From Amygdalobacter indicium (GTDB lineage: Bacteria > Bacillota > Clostridia > Saccharofermentanales > Fastidiosipilaceae): 64,000 nucleotides of DNA. Numbering within the stretch: the first letter of the stretch is position 1; the number at the start of each line of letters is the position of its first letter. The stretch spans positions 1,488,001-1,552,000 of the forward strand of contig NZ_CP118866.1 in assembly GCF_029101545.1 (NCBI RefSeq), given 5' to 3'. Under the pieces are notes generated by a model that searched no databases, was not told the DNA's origin, and was given only the letters and a program-made list of their open reading frames with translations. Both the position numbers and the translations under genes were made by a program. This document shows, piece after piece, positions 45,969 to 54,904 of the stretch.

Positions 45969-48900
45969 TTATTCCTCCTTGACCTCTACCATCTCAAACA
46001 ATTCCAAAGTATCTCCGACTTTAATATCGTTGTAATTCTCGATCGATAAGCCGCACTCATAACCGGCGTTAACTTCCTTCACATCATCTTTGAAACGCTT
46101 CAAGCTGCCGAGTTTTCCTTCGTAGATAATTTTATCGTCACGCAAGAGGCGCACACCGGCGTTTCTTGTCGCTTTGCCGTCCGTCACATAAGCACCGGCA
46201 ATTGTACCGACGGAAGAAACTTTGAAAGTCTCTCTGACTTCTACATGACCGAGCACTTTCTCTTCATAAGTAGGAGCCAACATACCTTTCATAGCTTTCT
46301 CGATATCTTCGATCGCATTGTAAATGACCCGATACAAACGAATATCTACACCCAACTCTTTCGCCAAATCCGTAACATTGTTGTTCGGACGGACATTGAA
46401 ACCGATAATAATAGCATCGGAAACTTCCGCCAAACGGACATCCGATTCTGTAATACCGCCGGCCTGGGAGTGAATAATATTAATCTTCACCTGGTCGTTG
46501 GACAACTTCTGCAAGCTCTGATTCATCGCTTCCACGGAACCGACAACATCGCCCTTGACAATAATATTCAAATCCTGCAGTTTACCCTCTTCCAAACGAT
46601 TATACAAAGCGTCCAGACTGATTTTCGGATTTTGCCGAATTTGTTCTTCTCTGGCCGTATCACGCCGTTTATCGGCCAGCTGTTTCGCCATTTTTTCATC
46701 GGTAACCTGGTAGAAAGTTTCACCGGCTTCAGGTATTTCAGGCAAACCGATAATCTGCACGGGTACCGAAGGTCCGGCCTGCGCAATATGTTTACCGCGC
46801 GAATCGATCATCGCTCTGACATTACCGACAATTGAGCCGGTAACAATCGTATCGCCTTTTTTCAAAGTACCGCGCTGCACCAATAAGGATGCGATAACGC
46901 CCTTGTTTTTATCCAACGAAGCCTCCAGCACAATACCCTTGGCCTGACGATGCGGATCGGCTTTCAATTCCATCATATCGGCCGTCAGCAGTACCATCTC
47001 CAGCAACTTGTCGACATTTTCACCGGTCTTGGCGGAAATGGGCACCATAACGGTCGAACCGCCCCACTCTTCGCACAGCAAATCATAAGTGGCCAATTCC
47101 TGTTTCACCCGATCGGGATTGGCTCCCGGCTTATCCATTTTGTTAATTGCCACGATAATCTCGGTTTTAGCCGCTTTAGCATGGTTAATAGCCTCGACTG
47201 TTTGCGGCATGACGCCGTCATCGGCAGCAACCACCAAAATAGCAATATCCGTCGCCTGCGCACCTCTGGCCCGCATCGTCGTGAAAGCTTCATGTCCCGG
47301 GGTATCCAGGAAAGTGATGCGGCGATTATTCAAGCTGACTGTGTAAGCGCCGATATGCTGTGTAATACCGCCGGCTTCACCGGAAGCGACATTGGCATTA
47401 CGAATATGATCCAGTAAAGTAGTTTTACCATGATCAACGTGACCCATAACAACCACTACCGGCGGCCGCTCTTCCAAATTACCCTCAACATCGTCGGAAT
47501 CGTCGAAAAGAATATCTTCTTCTGTCACTTCCACCAACTTATCACAGGTGATCCCGAACTCATCGGCAATTGTCGCAGCCGTATCATAGTCAATTTCCTG
47601 ATTCATATTGACCATAACACCGTAATTCATCAACTTCATAATAACTTCGGAAGCCGTCTTCTTAATCGCCTCGGCAAACTCCTTGACAGTCAACTGCTCC
47701 GGCAGAGAAACATGCGTGACAGCCGCCTTATTCTGCTCATTCTGCACGTTGTTTTGGCTCTTGCGCTTACCGCGTCTTCTCTCGTTTGTTTCTTCCTCAT
47801 CAAAGTTATCGAAGCGGGCCCGGCGTTCATTGCGCATATTACCCTTAATCGGTTTCTTCGTTTTTTCTTCCTGCTCCGGCCGTTTCTTGTAAACATCTTT
47901 ATTCTGGAAATTGCGTCTGGGAGCCTCTTTCGCCAACAACTCGACAATTTCAGTTTCCCTGCTGGCAGTTTTCGGCTTCCTGGAATGAGAAACGGGCTTA
48001 CGCTCCTCATCCTGATCCTTATCGGCAAAAGCGTAGGAATTTCCCGCCCCACCATGCGACTTGTTGGCAGCAAAACCGTTACGTTCACTTCTGAAGCCCG
48101 GTTTACCGCCGCGTGTGAAATTACCGTTTGCAGAAGCATTGCCGGCTGCAGTTTCTTTACTCTTAGCTGCAGGGTATTTCGGCGGTAATTTGACTTTGCC
48201 GATAGGCTTGGGGACGACGAAATCGGTGGTCAAAGTGATTTCCGGTGCTTTTACCTGCGGTGCCTGTTTTTCTAATTTCTTGCGCCGCATGTTTTCCAAA
48301 GCTTTAGTTGCTTCGACTGCTTTTTTAGAAGCCTGATTGCGTCTTTCCTTTTCTTTTTCTTTTTCTCTCTGCTCTCTGGCTCGATTAATTGCAGCCTGAT
48401 TAATATCGGCGATTTTGCCGAGTTTCGCCGGTAATGTGACATTAACGTTATCCAGCACCGGTTTGACTGCTTTCGGATTTTCTTTACGACGAGCTTTATT
48501 TTTCTCAAGTTTATCCGTTGCTTTAACAAGTTTTTCTTCTACCTGAGCAGCAGCTGTTTTTTCGTTTGTACTATCGGTGACAGCTGTTGTCGTTTCAAGG
48601 GCCTTCGACGCAACTTGATTTTCCGTAGATTCAACAGTTTTCGTAAGCGGTGTCGCTTCAATTTCCGCCGATTCTGCAGCTGCGGCAGTTTCCGTTACGG
48701 TATTTGCGTCTGCACCTTGAGCTGCCGGCGTAGCGACTGCAGTTGCATTGACAGGTTCAGCTGCCTGAACGTTTTCAGCAGCAGTTACACTGTCATTTGC
48801 AGTTTGTTCGCTGCTCGTCTCCGGTGTAATTGCCGCTGCAGATGTCGCACTTAGGCTCGGCTCTGCCGCTGTCGCCTCTTTGGCGGTAGCGACGGCAACT

Positions 48901-49232
48901 TTTTTCGATGCCGCTGCAGCTGTTTTATCTTTATGTAAGCTCAGACTGCCGACACTCTGTTTAACAACAGCTTTAACAGCTTCTTTGGTATCGGCCAACA
49001 AAGATTTGGCACCCGCCAAAACACCTTTTTCCGCCGTTCCTTCATTTGTGCCGTCTTCCTCGGGTTTGCTTTTTTTCTTGATTTTAACAACTTTAACTAC
49101 ACTGGCTATTTTTTTGCCCGAAAGGCCCTTCATAGTAATAATCGGAGCATTGGCTTCGGACGCCGTTGCCTGATTTTCCTCAGTTTCTGCAGTTGTCGCT
49201 GTATTCATTTCTTCTTTTCCTTCTTCCGGCAT
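45969..49232 (-). CDS. infB: Translation initiation factor IF-2
   Basis: GTPase that places initiator tRNA on the 30S subunit. The 1087-residue protein has an unusually long N-terminal half: about 500 Ala/Glu/Lys/Thr-rich residues, probably disordered. The IF2N domain (SLPEQLTVKEFAEAIKKTAS) follows. G motifs are VVVMGHVDHGKTTLLD (about 597), FLDTPGHEAFTTMRARG and AINKMDKPGAN. The C-terminal domains include SDAIIIGFNVRPN. ATG 49232 overlaps the preceding stop (TGATG) with a GGAGGG ribosome site; ATG 49205 is an alternative. Confidence 0.95.
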   Translation of the reverse strand: MPEEGKEEMNTATTAETEENQATASEANAPIITMKGLSGKKIASVVKVVKIKKKSKPEEDGTNEGTAEKGVLAGAKSLLADTKEAVKAVVKQSVGSLSLHKDKTAAAASKKVAVATAKEATAAEPSLSATSAAAITPETSSEQTANDSVTAAENVQAAEPVNATAVATPAAQGADANTVTETAAAAESAEIEATPLTKTVESTENQVASKALETTTAVTDSTNEKTAAAQVEEKLVKATDKLEKNKARRKENPKAVKPVLDNVNVTLPAKLGKIADINQAAINRAREQREKEKEKERRNQASKKAVEATKALENMRRKKLEKQAPQVKAPEITLTTDFVVPKPIGKVKLPPKYPAAKSKETAAGNASANGNFTRGGKPGFRSERNGFAANKSHGGAGNSYAFADKDQDEERKPVSHSRKPKTASRETEIVELLAKEAPRRNFQNKDVYKKRPEQEEKTKKPIKGNMRNERRARFDNFDEEETNERRRGKRKSQNNVQNEQNKAAVTHVSLPEQLTVKEFAEAIKKTASEVIMKLMNYGVMVNMNQEIDYDTAATIADEFGITCDKLVEVTEEDILFDDSDDVEGNLEERPPVVVVMGHVDHGKTTLLDHIRNANVASGEAGGITQHIGAYTVSLNNRRITFLDTPGHEAFTTMRARGAQATDIAILVVAADDGVMPQTVEAINHAKAAKTEIIVAINKMDKPGANPDRVKQELATYDLLCEEWGGSTVMVPISAKTGENVDKLLEMVLLTADMMELKADPHRQAKGIVLEASLDKNKGVIASLLVQRGTLKKGDTIVTGSIVGNVRAMIDSRGKHIAQAGPSVPVQIIGLPEIPEAGETFYQVTDEKMAKQLADKRRDTAREEQIRQNPKISLDALYNRLEEGKLQDLNIIVKGDVVGSVEAMNQSLQKLSNDQVKINIIHSQAGGITESDVRLAEVSDAIIIGFNVRPNNNVTDLAKELGVDIRLYRVIYNAIEDIEKAMKGMLAPTYEEKVLGHVEVRETFKVSSVGTIAGAYVTDGKATRNAGVRLLRDDKIIYEGKLGSLKRFKDDVKEVNAGYECGLSIENYNDIKVGDTLELFEMVEVKEE

Positions 49233-50086
49233 CAATCCTTGCCCTCCTCATACATTTTTGAGCGTTGCTGCCTGTTATTCGGCTTTCTGCGTTTATAACT
49301 TTGTCCGCCGCTTTTAGCAGCTGTAAATTTGCTTTTTCCCCATTTTTGCTTGTTGTCAGATCTGCCCGTCGATTTACCGCGCTCGAACTTATACGACTTT
49401 TTCCGGTCGGCGGATTTGTAATCGGACTTATCCGACCATTCGTGTCTGTCGCTTCTGTAGGAAGTGTCCGCTTTATGTTCCCGGCGCTGCGGGTACTCTT
49501 GCGGTTTACGGTACTCCCGCTTCCGTTTGTAATTACCGGCAGCCGGCTTCTCCCTTTCCCCGTTTTCCGCCGCAAAATATCGTCGTTTGCGCTTAGCCGT
49601 TTTCCCGGGAAGAAACAGCAGATACTCCGCCGTACAATCTATTTTATCAGATGTGGAACCCGTACCTACCTCTATCGGCGCAACAGCGGCTGCCGTGCAA
49701 TAGGCTGCAAGTTCTTTTTGGAGAGAATACCCCAAGCCTCCCTTGGCAAGCGCCATAATCGATCTGGTTGCATCCAAACTCGCACACAGTGTTTCCGCAC
49801 TGAACAAGCCGTAGACATAAAGTGTCTGATAGGAATTGCGCATCTGACTTTTTATCAGATTGAACAACTTGCGGCGACTCTCAGGCGCTAAATCGGCAGC
49901 CACCAGAACGAAATTCGTTTCACCGGTAGCGACGGCCTTACTGACAGCAGTAAAACCCGCATATAATTGCCCGGCTTTACGCGCCAGACCCAACTTGCCC
50001 TGCACCGTAGTAATCAAGGTCTGCAAGTCGTTTGCAGTTTCCGCCGGCTGCATTGCCGGGGTATTTTGCTCTGAATTTTGCTTCAA
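49232..50086 (-). CDS. L7Ae/L30e-type RNA-binding protein (YlxQ-like) with long basic tail
   Basis: 284 residues. The N-terminal part, about residues 20-120, has the L7Ae core: VQGKLGLARKAGQLYAGFTA, NFVLVAADLAPESRRKLFN and LDATRSIMALAKGGLGYSL. This matches YlxQ-like K-turn binding proteins found between nusA and infB in Firmicutes. The remaining 125 residues are strongly basic and low-complexity (Lys/Arg/Ser/Tyr/Asn), absent from ordinary YlxQ of about 100 residues, and likely bind RNA nonspecifically. YlxR (RnpM), normally between nusA and ylxQ, is missing here. Confidence 0.85.
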   Translation of the reverse strand: MKQNSEQNTPAMQPAETANDLQTLITTVQGKLGLARKAGQLYAGFTAVSKAVATGETNFVLVAADLAPESRRKLFNLIKSQMRNSYQTLYVYGLFSAETLCASLDATRSIMALAKGGLGYSLQKELAAYCTAAAVAPIEVGTGSTSDKIDCTAEYLLFLPGKTAKRKRRYFAAENGEREKPAAGNYKRKREYRKPQEYPQRREHKADTSYRSDRHEWSDKSDYKSADRKKSYKFERGKSTGRSDNKQKWGKSKFTAAKSGGQSYKRRKPNNRQQRSKMYEEGKD

Positions 50087-50122
50087 ATTTTTCCTCCGCC
50101 GCTTAATGCGGCTTAATCAATA

Positions 50123-51355
50123 TTATTCTTCAGCCTGTTCAAGCTCAGTTTTCTCAGCTTTTTCGTCATTCGAAGCAGCATCAGTTTCAGAATCGGACAT
50201 GGTCTCAGCCGCCTGTTCTTCCGCTTGCGCAGACGCCATCTTGGCCAAAGCCCGCTCCGTCAAAGCATCGATCGATTCGGCTAAATCAGCTTCAGCTTTT
50301 TCACTGTAAGTACCGGCTTGCGAAGCACTCTTGATATCAATATGCCAACCTGTAAGCTTGGCCGCCAAACGGGCATTTTGCCCGGAACGTCCGATAGCTA
50401 ACGGCAGTTGATTATCCGGTACGACCACCTCAGCCACATTATTGCCGTCTTCTTCATACAAAGAAACTTGCAAAATCTTAGCCGGGGCCAAAGCATTAAT
50501 AATAAAGGTTTCCGGATCTTCATCGTACTGCACAATATCAATTTTTTCGCCGTGCAGCTCTTCCATAATATTATTAATACGCATTCTCCGATTACCGATG
50601 CAGGCACCGACGGCATCAACGTCCTTATCCGTACTGTAAACGGCAATTTTACTGCGGAAACCCGGTTCTCTGGCGACACTGTAGACCTGGACGATTCCTT
50701 CTTCAATTTCCGGCACTTCCGCCTCAAACAATTTGCGAATCAAATTAGGATGACTGCGGGAAACCAAAACAACCGGCCGACCGTGTTTCGTATCCACCTT
50801 AAGAATATAGAAACGCATCCGCTGCCCGAAATTGTAGACATCCTGGCGCACCTGCTCCCGCGGCTGCAAAATAGCATCGGCCCGACCGATATCGACAACT
50901 ACTTCCCGCCGATCTTTCCGTTGCACAACACCGCTTGCCAACTCCCCGATTTTATTATTAAACTCGGAACTTATACGATTACTCTCCGCCTCAATTAACT
51001 TCTGATTAATTACGCTCTTAGCCGTCTGAGCCGCCAAACGTCCGAAATCCTGCGGTGACAACTCATACTCCAACAAATCGCCCAGCTCGAATGCGCTGTC
51101 AATATTTGCTGCATCTTCCAAACTGATTTCCGAATTGGGGTCCAGAACTTCTTCGACCACCTCTTTCATCAGGAAAACGTGCATCTCACCTGTCTCCCGA
51201 TCAACTTCCGCCCGGATATTCTCCGCATTTTTAGCATTAAATTCTCTCCGATAAGCGGACACCAACGCTTCTTCTATCGCTTGGAAAAGCACTTCAGCAT
51301 CAATTCCCCGCTCCTTGCACAAGTCTCTCATGGCTTGAATTAATTCCGCATTCAT
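50123..51355 (-). CDS. nusA: Transcription termination/antitermination factor NusA
   Basis: RNA-polymerase-binding factor for pausing, termination and antitermination. From ATG 51355 (GAGAGGAAG upstream) it has 410 residues; a frame from 51373 lacks a ribosome site. Order of domains is the N-terminal polymerase-binding domain (MNAELIQAMRDLCKERGID), S1 (REVVVDIGRADAILQPREQ), then two KH domains (FEAEVPEIEEGIVQVYSVAR, GACIGNRRMRINNIMEEL, LAIGRSGQNARLAAKLTGW). It has a Glu/Ala/Ser-rich acidic tail of about 60 residues. It follows rimP by 51 bases. Confidence 0.96.
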   Translation of the reverse strand: MNAELIQAMRDLCKERGIDAEVLFQAIEEALVSAYRREFNAKNAENIRAEVDRETGEMHVFLMKEVVEEVLDPNSEISLEDAANIDSAFELGDLLEYELSPQDFGRLAAQTAKSVINQKLIEAESNRISSEFNNKIGELASGVVQRKDRREVVVDIGRADAILQPREQVRQDVYNFGQRMRFYILKVDTKHGRPVVLVSRSHPNLIRKLFEAEVPEIEEGIVQVYSVAREPGFRSKIAVYSTDKDVDAVGACIGNRRMRINNIMEELHGEKIDIVQYDEDPETFIINALAPAKILQVSLYEEDGNNVAEVVVPDNQLPLAIGRSGQNARLAAKLTGWHIDIKSASQAGTYSEKAEADLAESIDALTERALAKMASAQAEEQAAETMSDSETDAASNDEKAEKTELEQAEE

Positions 51356-51406
51356 TGTAACTTCCTCTCTCATCTGTTCGGAACACTCCGAACTGTATAT
51401 TTCACA

Positions 51407-51991
51407 TTAAAATTCATAATAACGTTTGACACTGCTCCACTCGTTCGGGGCAAAAGTCAAAGACACGTCCGCCAAATCAGCTTCAGCTGCAATTTCCGTT
51501 TCTGCAGCGACTGCGGCCATTTCCGTCTGCAAATTTTGCCGGAAAGATTTGAACGCCTTCCTGCCCAGCAGCTTCTCCATCGCCGCAAAATCCAACAACA
51601 AGGTCACTGCACCGTCGGCATAAGCCTGCAGACAGCCGATAAACTGTTTGCAATCGGCAAACTTCTTATAAGTACTCAAAATTATCGGGCTGTCATAATA
51701 GCGCTTGAAATCAGCCTCCGTCTGCAAAGGTCGATCCAATCCGGCTGAGGAAACTTCAAGATTGTAGGCCTCGCTGAAAATATCGGTCGCATCCAATAAA
51801 GGTTCGACAATATTGTTCACCGTTTCGCAATCCTCAATCCCGATACCGCCGCGACGGTCGATAATAAAAGTCAGATATTTCTCTTGCCCTTCCCGGCGAT
51901 AATTAACTTCCAACAATTCATAACCGGCTGCGGCAACAGCGGCCGCACACAATGTAACTGCCTGTTCTTCGTACTTATTCTTCGTTCTCAT
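51407..51991 (-). CDS. rimP: Ribosome maturation factor RimP
   Basis: Helps assemble the 30S head region. The 194-residue protein has the N-terminal domain with GYELLEVNYRREGQEKYLTF, the conserved IDRRGGIGIEDCETVNNIVE, and EVSSAGLDRPLQTEADF, which starts the SH3-like part. The C-terminal region contains an Ala/Glu-rich stretch of about 30 residues not typical of the family. ATG 51991 is the first codon of the long operon running toward murG. Confidence 0.93.
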   Translation of the reverse strand: MRTKNKYEEQAVTLCAAAVAAAGYELLEVNYRREGQEKYLTFIIDRRGGIGIEDCETVNNIVEPLLDATDIFSEAYNLEVSSAGLDRPLQTEADFKRYYDSPIILSTYKKFADCKQFIGCLQAYADGAVTLLLDFAAMEKLLGRKAFKSFRQNLQTEMAAVAAETEIAAEADLADVSLTFAPNEWSSVKRYYEF

Positions 51992-52016
51992 ACCTGTCCT
52001 ATACGCTCTTAAAAAG

Positions 52017-52046
52017 AAAAGAGCAAGACACAGGTCTTACTCTTTT
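52017..52046 (-). terminator. Hairpin terminator or attenuator before rimP
   Basis: 13-base arms AAAAGAGCAAGAC and GTCTTACTCTTTT (one mismatch, loop ACAG), followed on the minus strand by CTTTTTAAG. It lies 43 bases after the stop of the 922-residue surface protein. Because a promoter-like sequence lies just upstream of it, it could also attenuate the rimP operon. Confidence 0.65.
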
Positions 52047-52066
52047 CATCGAGTTAATTAACTTCA

Positions 52067-52094
52067 ATTATACAGAAGATCGGGCGAATTACAA
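52067..52094 (-). promoter_or_regulatory. Candidate promoter of the rimP-nusA-infB operon
   Basis: Minus strand: -35 TTGTAA (52094-52089), 16-base spacer, consensus -10 TATAAT (52072-52067). It overlaps the stop codon of the upstream surface-protein gene, 76 bases before rimP. Confidence 0.5.
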
Positions 52095-54857
52095 GTCCTT
52101 CCGTCTCATTTCGGCGGCGAAAGCTATAAGTCCGAGAATCAAACCGATAGCTCCGACACTGTCAGCCGCTTGGCCGGTCTTGGCAACTTTACGTTTATTC
52201 GCCATTTTACTTTCACGTTCCGCCGTTTTATTGCCGGTAGTCGGATTAGCTTCCTGCTTGTTAGCAGCTTTGTCAGCCTGTTGATTGCTGTCGGTATTTT
52301 TGGCTTTTGCCTGCTTATCTGCTTGCTCCGTTGCTATCTGACTGAGAGTTTTGGTCTTAAACTGCTCCAAAGTTTGGGCCAAAGTCATGCTTTTATTTTC
52401 AACTTCCTGCAATTTCTGCTTTTTCTCTGCCAAACTGCTCGTCCCGTCTGCCAGAATAGCCTTGTAATCATTCGCGAATTTGTCGATTTTCTCCTGCATA
52501 GCGGCAATTTCCGTAGCGGAAGGTGAACGCTTGTCCGCAGCTTTCAGCGAGTTGGTCAATTCCTGCAATTTTTGTTCATATTGCGCCTGCAGTTTTGCCA
52601 ATTCCTGATTGTCGTTTTGAATCTGGTTGCCTTTATTTACTGCCTGATCCAAAGCTTCCTGTTCTTTCTGCACATCTTTGAGTAAGGTTGCAATAGCGGT
52701 GTCTTTGTCATTGGTAATGTTATCCAATTTGCCTAAAATTTGTTCCTGCTCTTCCAACAGTTGTTCAATCTGAGCAGCCAAAGCTTTGTTCTGCTGTTTT
52801 GCCGCCTCTAATTGTTGTTTCAAAGTTGCAGCTTTTTGTTTGATTTCCGTCACTCTTTCCTGCAAAGTCTGCATCTGAGCTTTAATTTCGGCCGGCTTTT
52901 GCAGGGCCTTAGCGATTTTATCCTTTACTTCCTGCACCTTTTCTATTTTTTGCTCATCGTCGAGGTGCTTGTTTTGACGAATCTCTTCCAGTTCTGCTTC
53001 CAAGTCGCCGATTTCTTTCTGCAAGTCAGCTTTATCTTTGGTGGAAGCAGCTGTTTGAGCAAATTCTTTTTGAGCATCTTGGGCTTTGCTCAATTCGGCT
53101 TTAGCTTCTTCCTCAGCTAAATCAAACGGTGTTTTTTCTTGGGCCTTGAGAGTTTTAGTTCTTGTTTCAAAGCCTTTCAAAGTATTGGTGTTATCTTTTA
53201 GCTTTGTTTGTTTTTCGACAACTGCGTCCTGACTTTTCTCCAATTCATTCAAAGCTTGTTCTAATGCCTTCAAGCCTGCTAAAACATCGGATTTTTCCTG
53301 TTTGTTGGCATCTGTTTCCGTTATTTTTTCGGTTTTGGCAATTTCTTTTTCGATTTTCTTCTTTAATTTTGCCAGTTCTTTTTTAAAATTCTCTTCCGCC
53401 TGATCCTGTTGCGGGGCCGGATTGGCAGCCTGATCCTGCTGCGGGTCTTGCGGCTGATTCTGATTTTGTTTCTGCGCAGCTGCTTTGGCTTGGTTCAACG
53501 CCTCCTGCTTTTGCTGTACTGTTTGTTCCTGCTGTTGCTTAGTAACTGTTAATTGTTGAACTTTTTGCTCCTGTTGCGTTTTAGCCTCTTCTGCCTGTTG
53601 GAACGATTGTTGAGCTTTTGTTACTTGTTCCTGTGTTTGTTGAACTTGCTTGCCAATCTCAGTTACAGCTTGTTTTGAATCATCCCAAGCTTGTTTTAAT
53701 GTAGACTTTTCCTTTTTATGTTTATTAATTCTTTCGTTAATCTCTCTCATGCGTTGCTCCCGCACATTACCGCCATGTGTAGGATTAACTGTATAGGGTT
53801 CTAATTCCGTCTCTGCATCTTGCAAATTTTTTTCATTCTGATTATAAGCGTTTTCTTTCTCTTGAGCTTCTTTTTTCAGCTGTTCTTCTGTAGCCTTTAT
53901 TCCCTTTAAAGAATTTTCAAAGCCTTCTTTTTCGTTCTTCTTTTCTTGATAATTAGCTTCTTCTTTTTGCAATTTTTCCTGCTCGGATTCTAATTCTTTT
54001 TTAGTTTTTTCAACTGCCGCTTCTGCTTCTTTAACAGCCTTCTCCGCCTCTTTTGTCTTATCGTCCTCGGCTTGTTTCGGCTGATTCTGATTCAACGCAG
54101 GCGGTGGATTTTGCCCATCTGCGCCGCCGGCAACGCTGCGTCTGGATCTAACTCTAACCGGAGCTGACACCGGTTGAGCCTCCGCCGGAGCTTGCGGCTC
54201 CTGCACGGTTGCCTGCCCCTGCTTTTTCTCAGCTTCTTTCTTCGCCTGCTCCAACTCTTGTTGCTTCTTTTGAACTTCTGCCGCTTTTTGTTCCTTATCT
54301 TTCAGTAATTGTTGCACCTTTTGCTCTGTCTGTTGCAAATCCTGCTTCGCACCGCTTACCTTGGCTTCATCGCTCTGCACTTCTTCAGCAACTTCAGTCA
54401 GCGCCTTTTCCGCTTCTGTCAGCGCCTGCTTGAGCTTCGGCTGTTCTGCAGTTGTCCGATCAATTATAATATCCAATCTTTTAAGAATAATTTCTTTAGT
54501 CGGCTTACCGTAAGTAGGATCATACTCTTTCTTACTTGCTTCCGCCTCTTGCTTTTCCTGATCATTTTTGGCAGAAGCTTGTTTCTTCTCGGCTACTTCT
54601 TTTTTGAGCTGCGCTTCTTTCACCTTCGCACCTTGCAAAGCTGCCTCTAAATTCGCCGTGCTCGTTTTCCGCTCTTGCAACTTCGCCTCTTCTTTCGCCA
54701 ACTCTTTTTCTGTTTGCTCAAGCTCCGTCTTGGCCGCCTTAACAGCTTTCTCAGCCGTTTCCGCCGCACTTTCCGCTTTGACCAAATTGCTTAACGGTGC
54801 TGCGAGCAAGCTTAAACCGATTAAAGCACTGAGCAATAAAGTTACTTTTCTCTTCAT
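52089..54857 (-). CDS. Large coiled-coil cell-surface protein with sortase-like C-terminal signal
   Basis: 922 residues. A signal peptide of about 28 residues (MKRKVTLLLSALIGLSLLAA, then Pro-Leu-Ser) is followed by long Glu/Lys/Gln/Ala-rich coiled-coil regions. Two stretches, about 35-210 and 265-470, are diverged copies of each other (EKAVKAAKTELEQTEKEL versus EKAVKEAEAAVEKTKKEL; YDPTYGKPTKE versus YTVNPTHGGNVRE). The C-terminus has VAKTG, a hydrophobic segment of about 20 residues and the charged end EMRRKDL, the layout of a cell-wall sorting signal with a non-LPxTG motif. It is likely co-transcribed with the preceding 270-residue gene. It resembles repeat-rich adhesins in form only; binding partner is unknown. 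Confidence 0.75.
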   Translation of the reverse strand: MKRKVTLLLSALIGLSLLAAPLSNLVKAESAAETAEKAVKAAKTELEQTEKELAKEEAKLQERKTSTANLEAALQGAKVKEAQLKKEVAEKKQASAKNDQEKQEAEASKKEYDPTYGKPTKEIILKRLDIIIDRTTAEQPKLKQALTEAEKALTEVAEEVQSDEAKVSGAKQDLQQTEQKVQQLLKDKEQKAAEVQKKQQELEQAKKEAEKKQGQATVQEPQAPAEAQPVSAPVRVRSRRSVAGGADGQNPPPALNQNQPKQAEDDKTKEAEKAVKEAEAAVEKTKKELESEQEKLQKEEANYQEKKNEKEGFENSLKGIKATEEQLKKEAQEKENAYNQNEKNLQDAETELEPYTVNPTHGGNVREQRMREINERINKHKKEKSTLKQAWDDSKQAVTEIGKQVQQTQEQVTKAQQSFQQAEEAKTQQEQKVQQLTVTKQQQEQTVQQKQEALNQAKAAAQKQNQNQPQDPQQDQAANPAPQQDQAEENFKKELAKLKKKIEKEIAKTEKITETDANKQEKSDVLAGLKALEQALNELEKSQDAVVEKQTKLKDNTNTLKGFETRTKTLKAQEKTPFDLAEEEAKAELSKAQDAQKEFAQTAASTKDKADLQKEIGDLEAELEEIRQNKHLDDEQKIEKVQEVKDKIAKALQKPAEIKAQMQTLQERVTEIKQKAATLKQQLEAAKQQNKALAAQIEQLLEEQEQILGKLDNITNDKDTAIATLLKDVQKEQEALDQAVNKGNQIQNDNQELAKLQAQYEQKLQELTNSLKAADKRSPSATEIAAMQEKIDKFANDYKAILADGTSSLAEKKQKLQEVENKSMTLAQTLEQFKTKTLSQIATEQADKQAKAKNTDSNQQADKAANKQEANPTTGNKTAERESKMANKRKVAKTGQAADSVGAIGLILGLIAFAAEMRRKDL

Positions 54858-54904
54858 AAATTTACCCCTTTATCCACTTTTTCGTTCTCTTCTTTAAAAG
54901 CAGC

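Noticed and set aside
47430..48188. Long plus-strand open frame of 252 codons opposite infB
   Set aside because: It is antisense to the conserved IF-2 GTPase and Lys/Glu-rich coding sequence, has no ribosome site, and its composition mirrors the other strand. The same applies to open frames at 12499-12963, 34643-35242 and 46245-46835.
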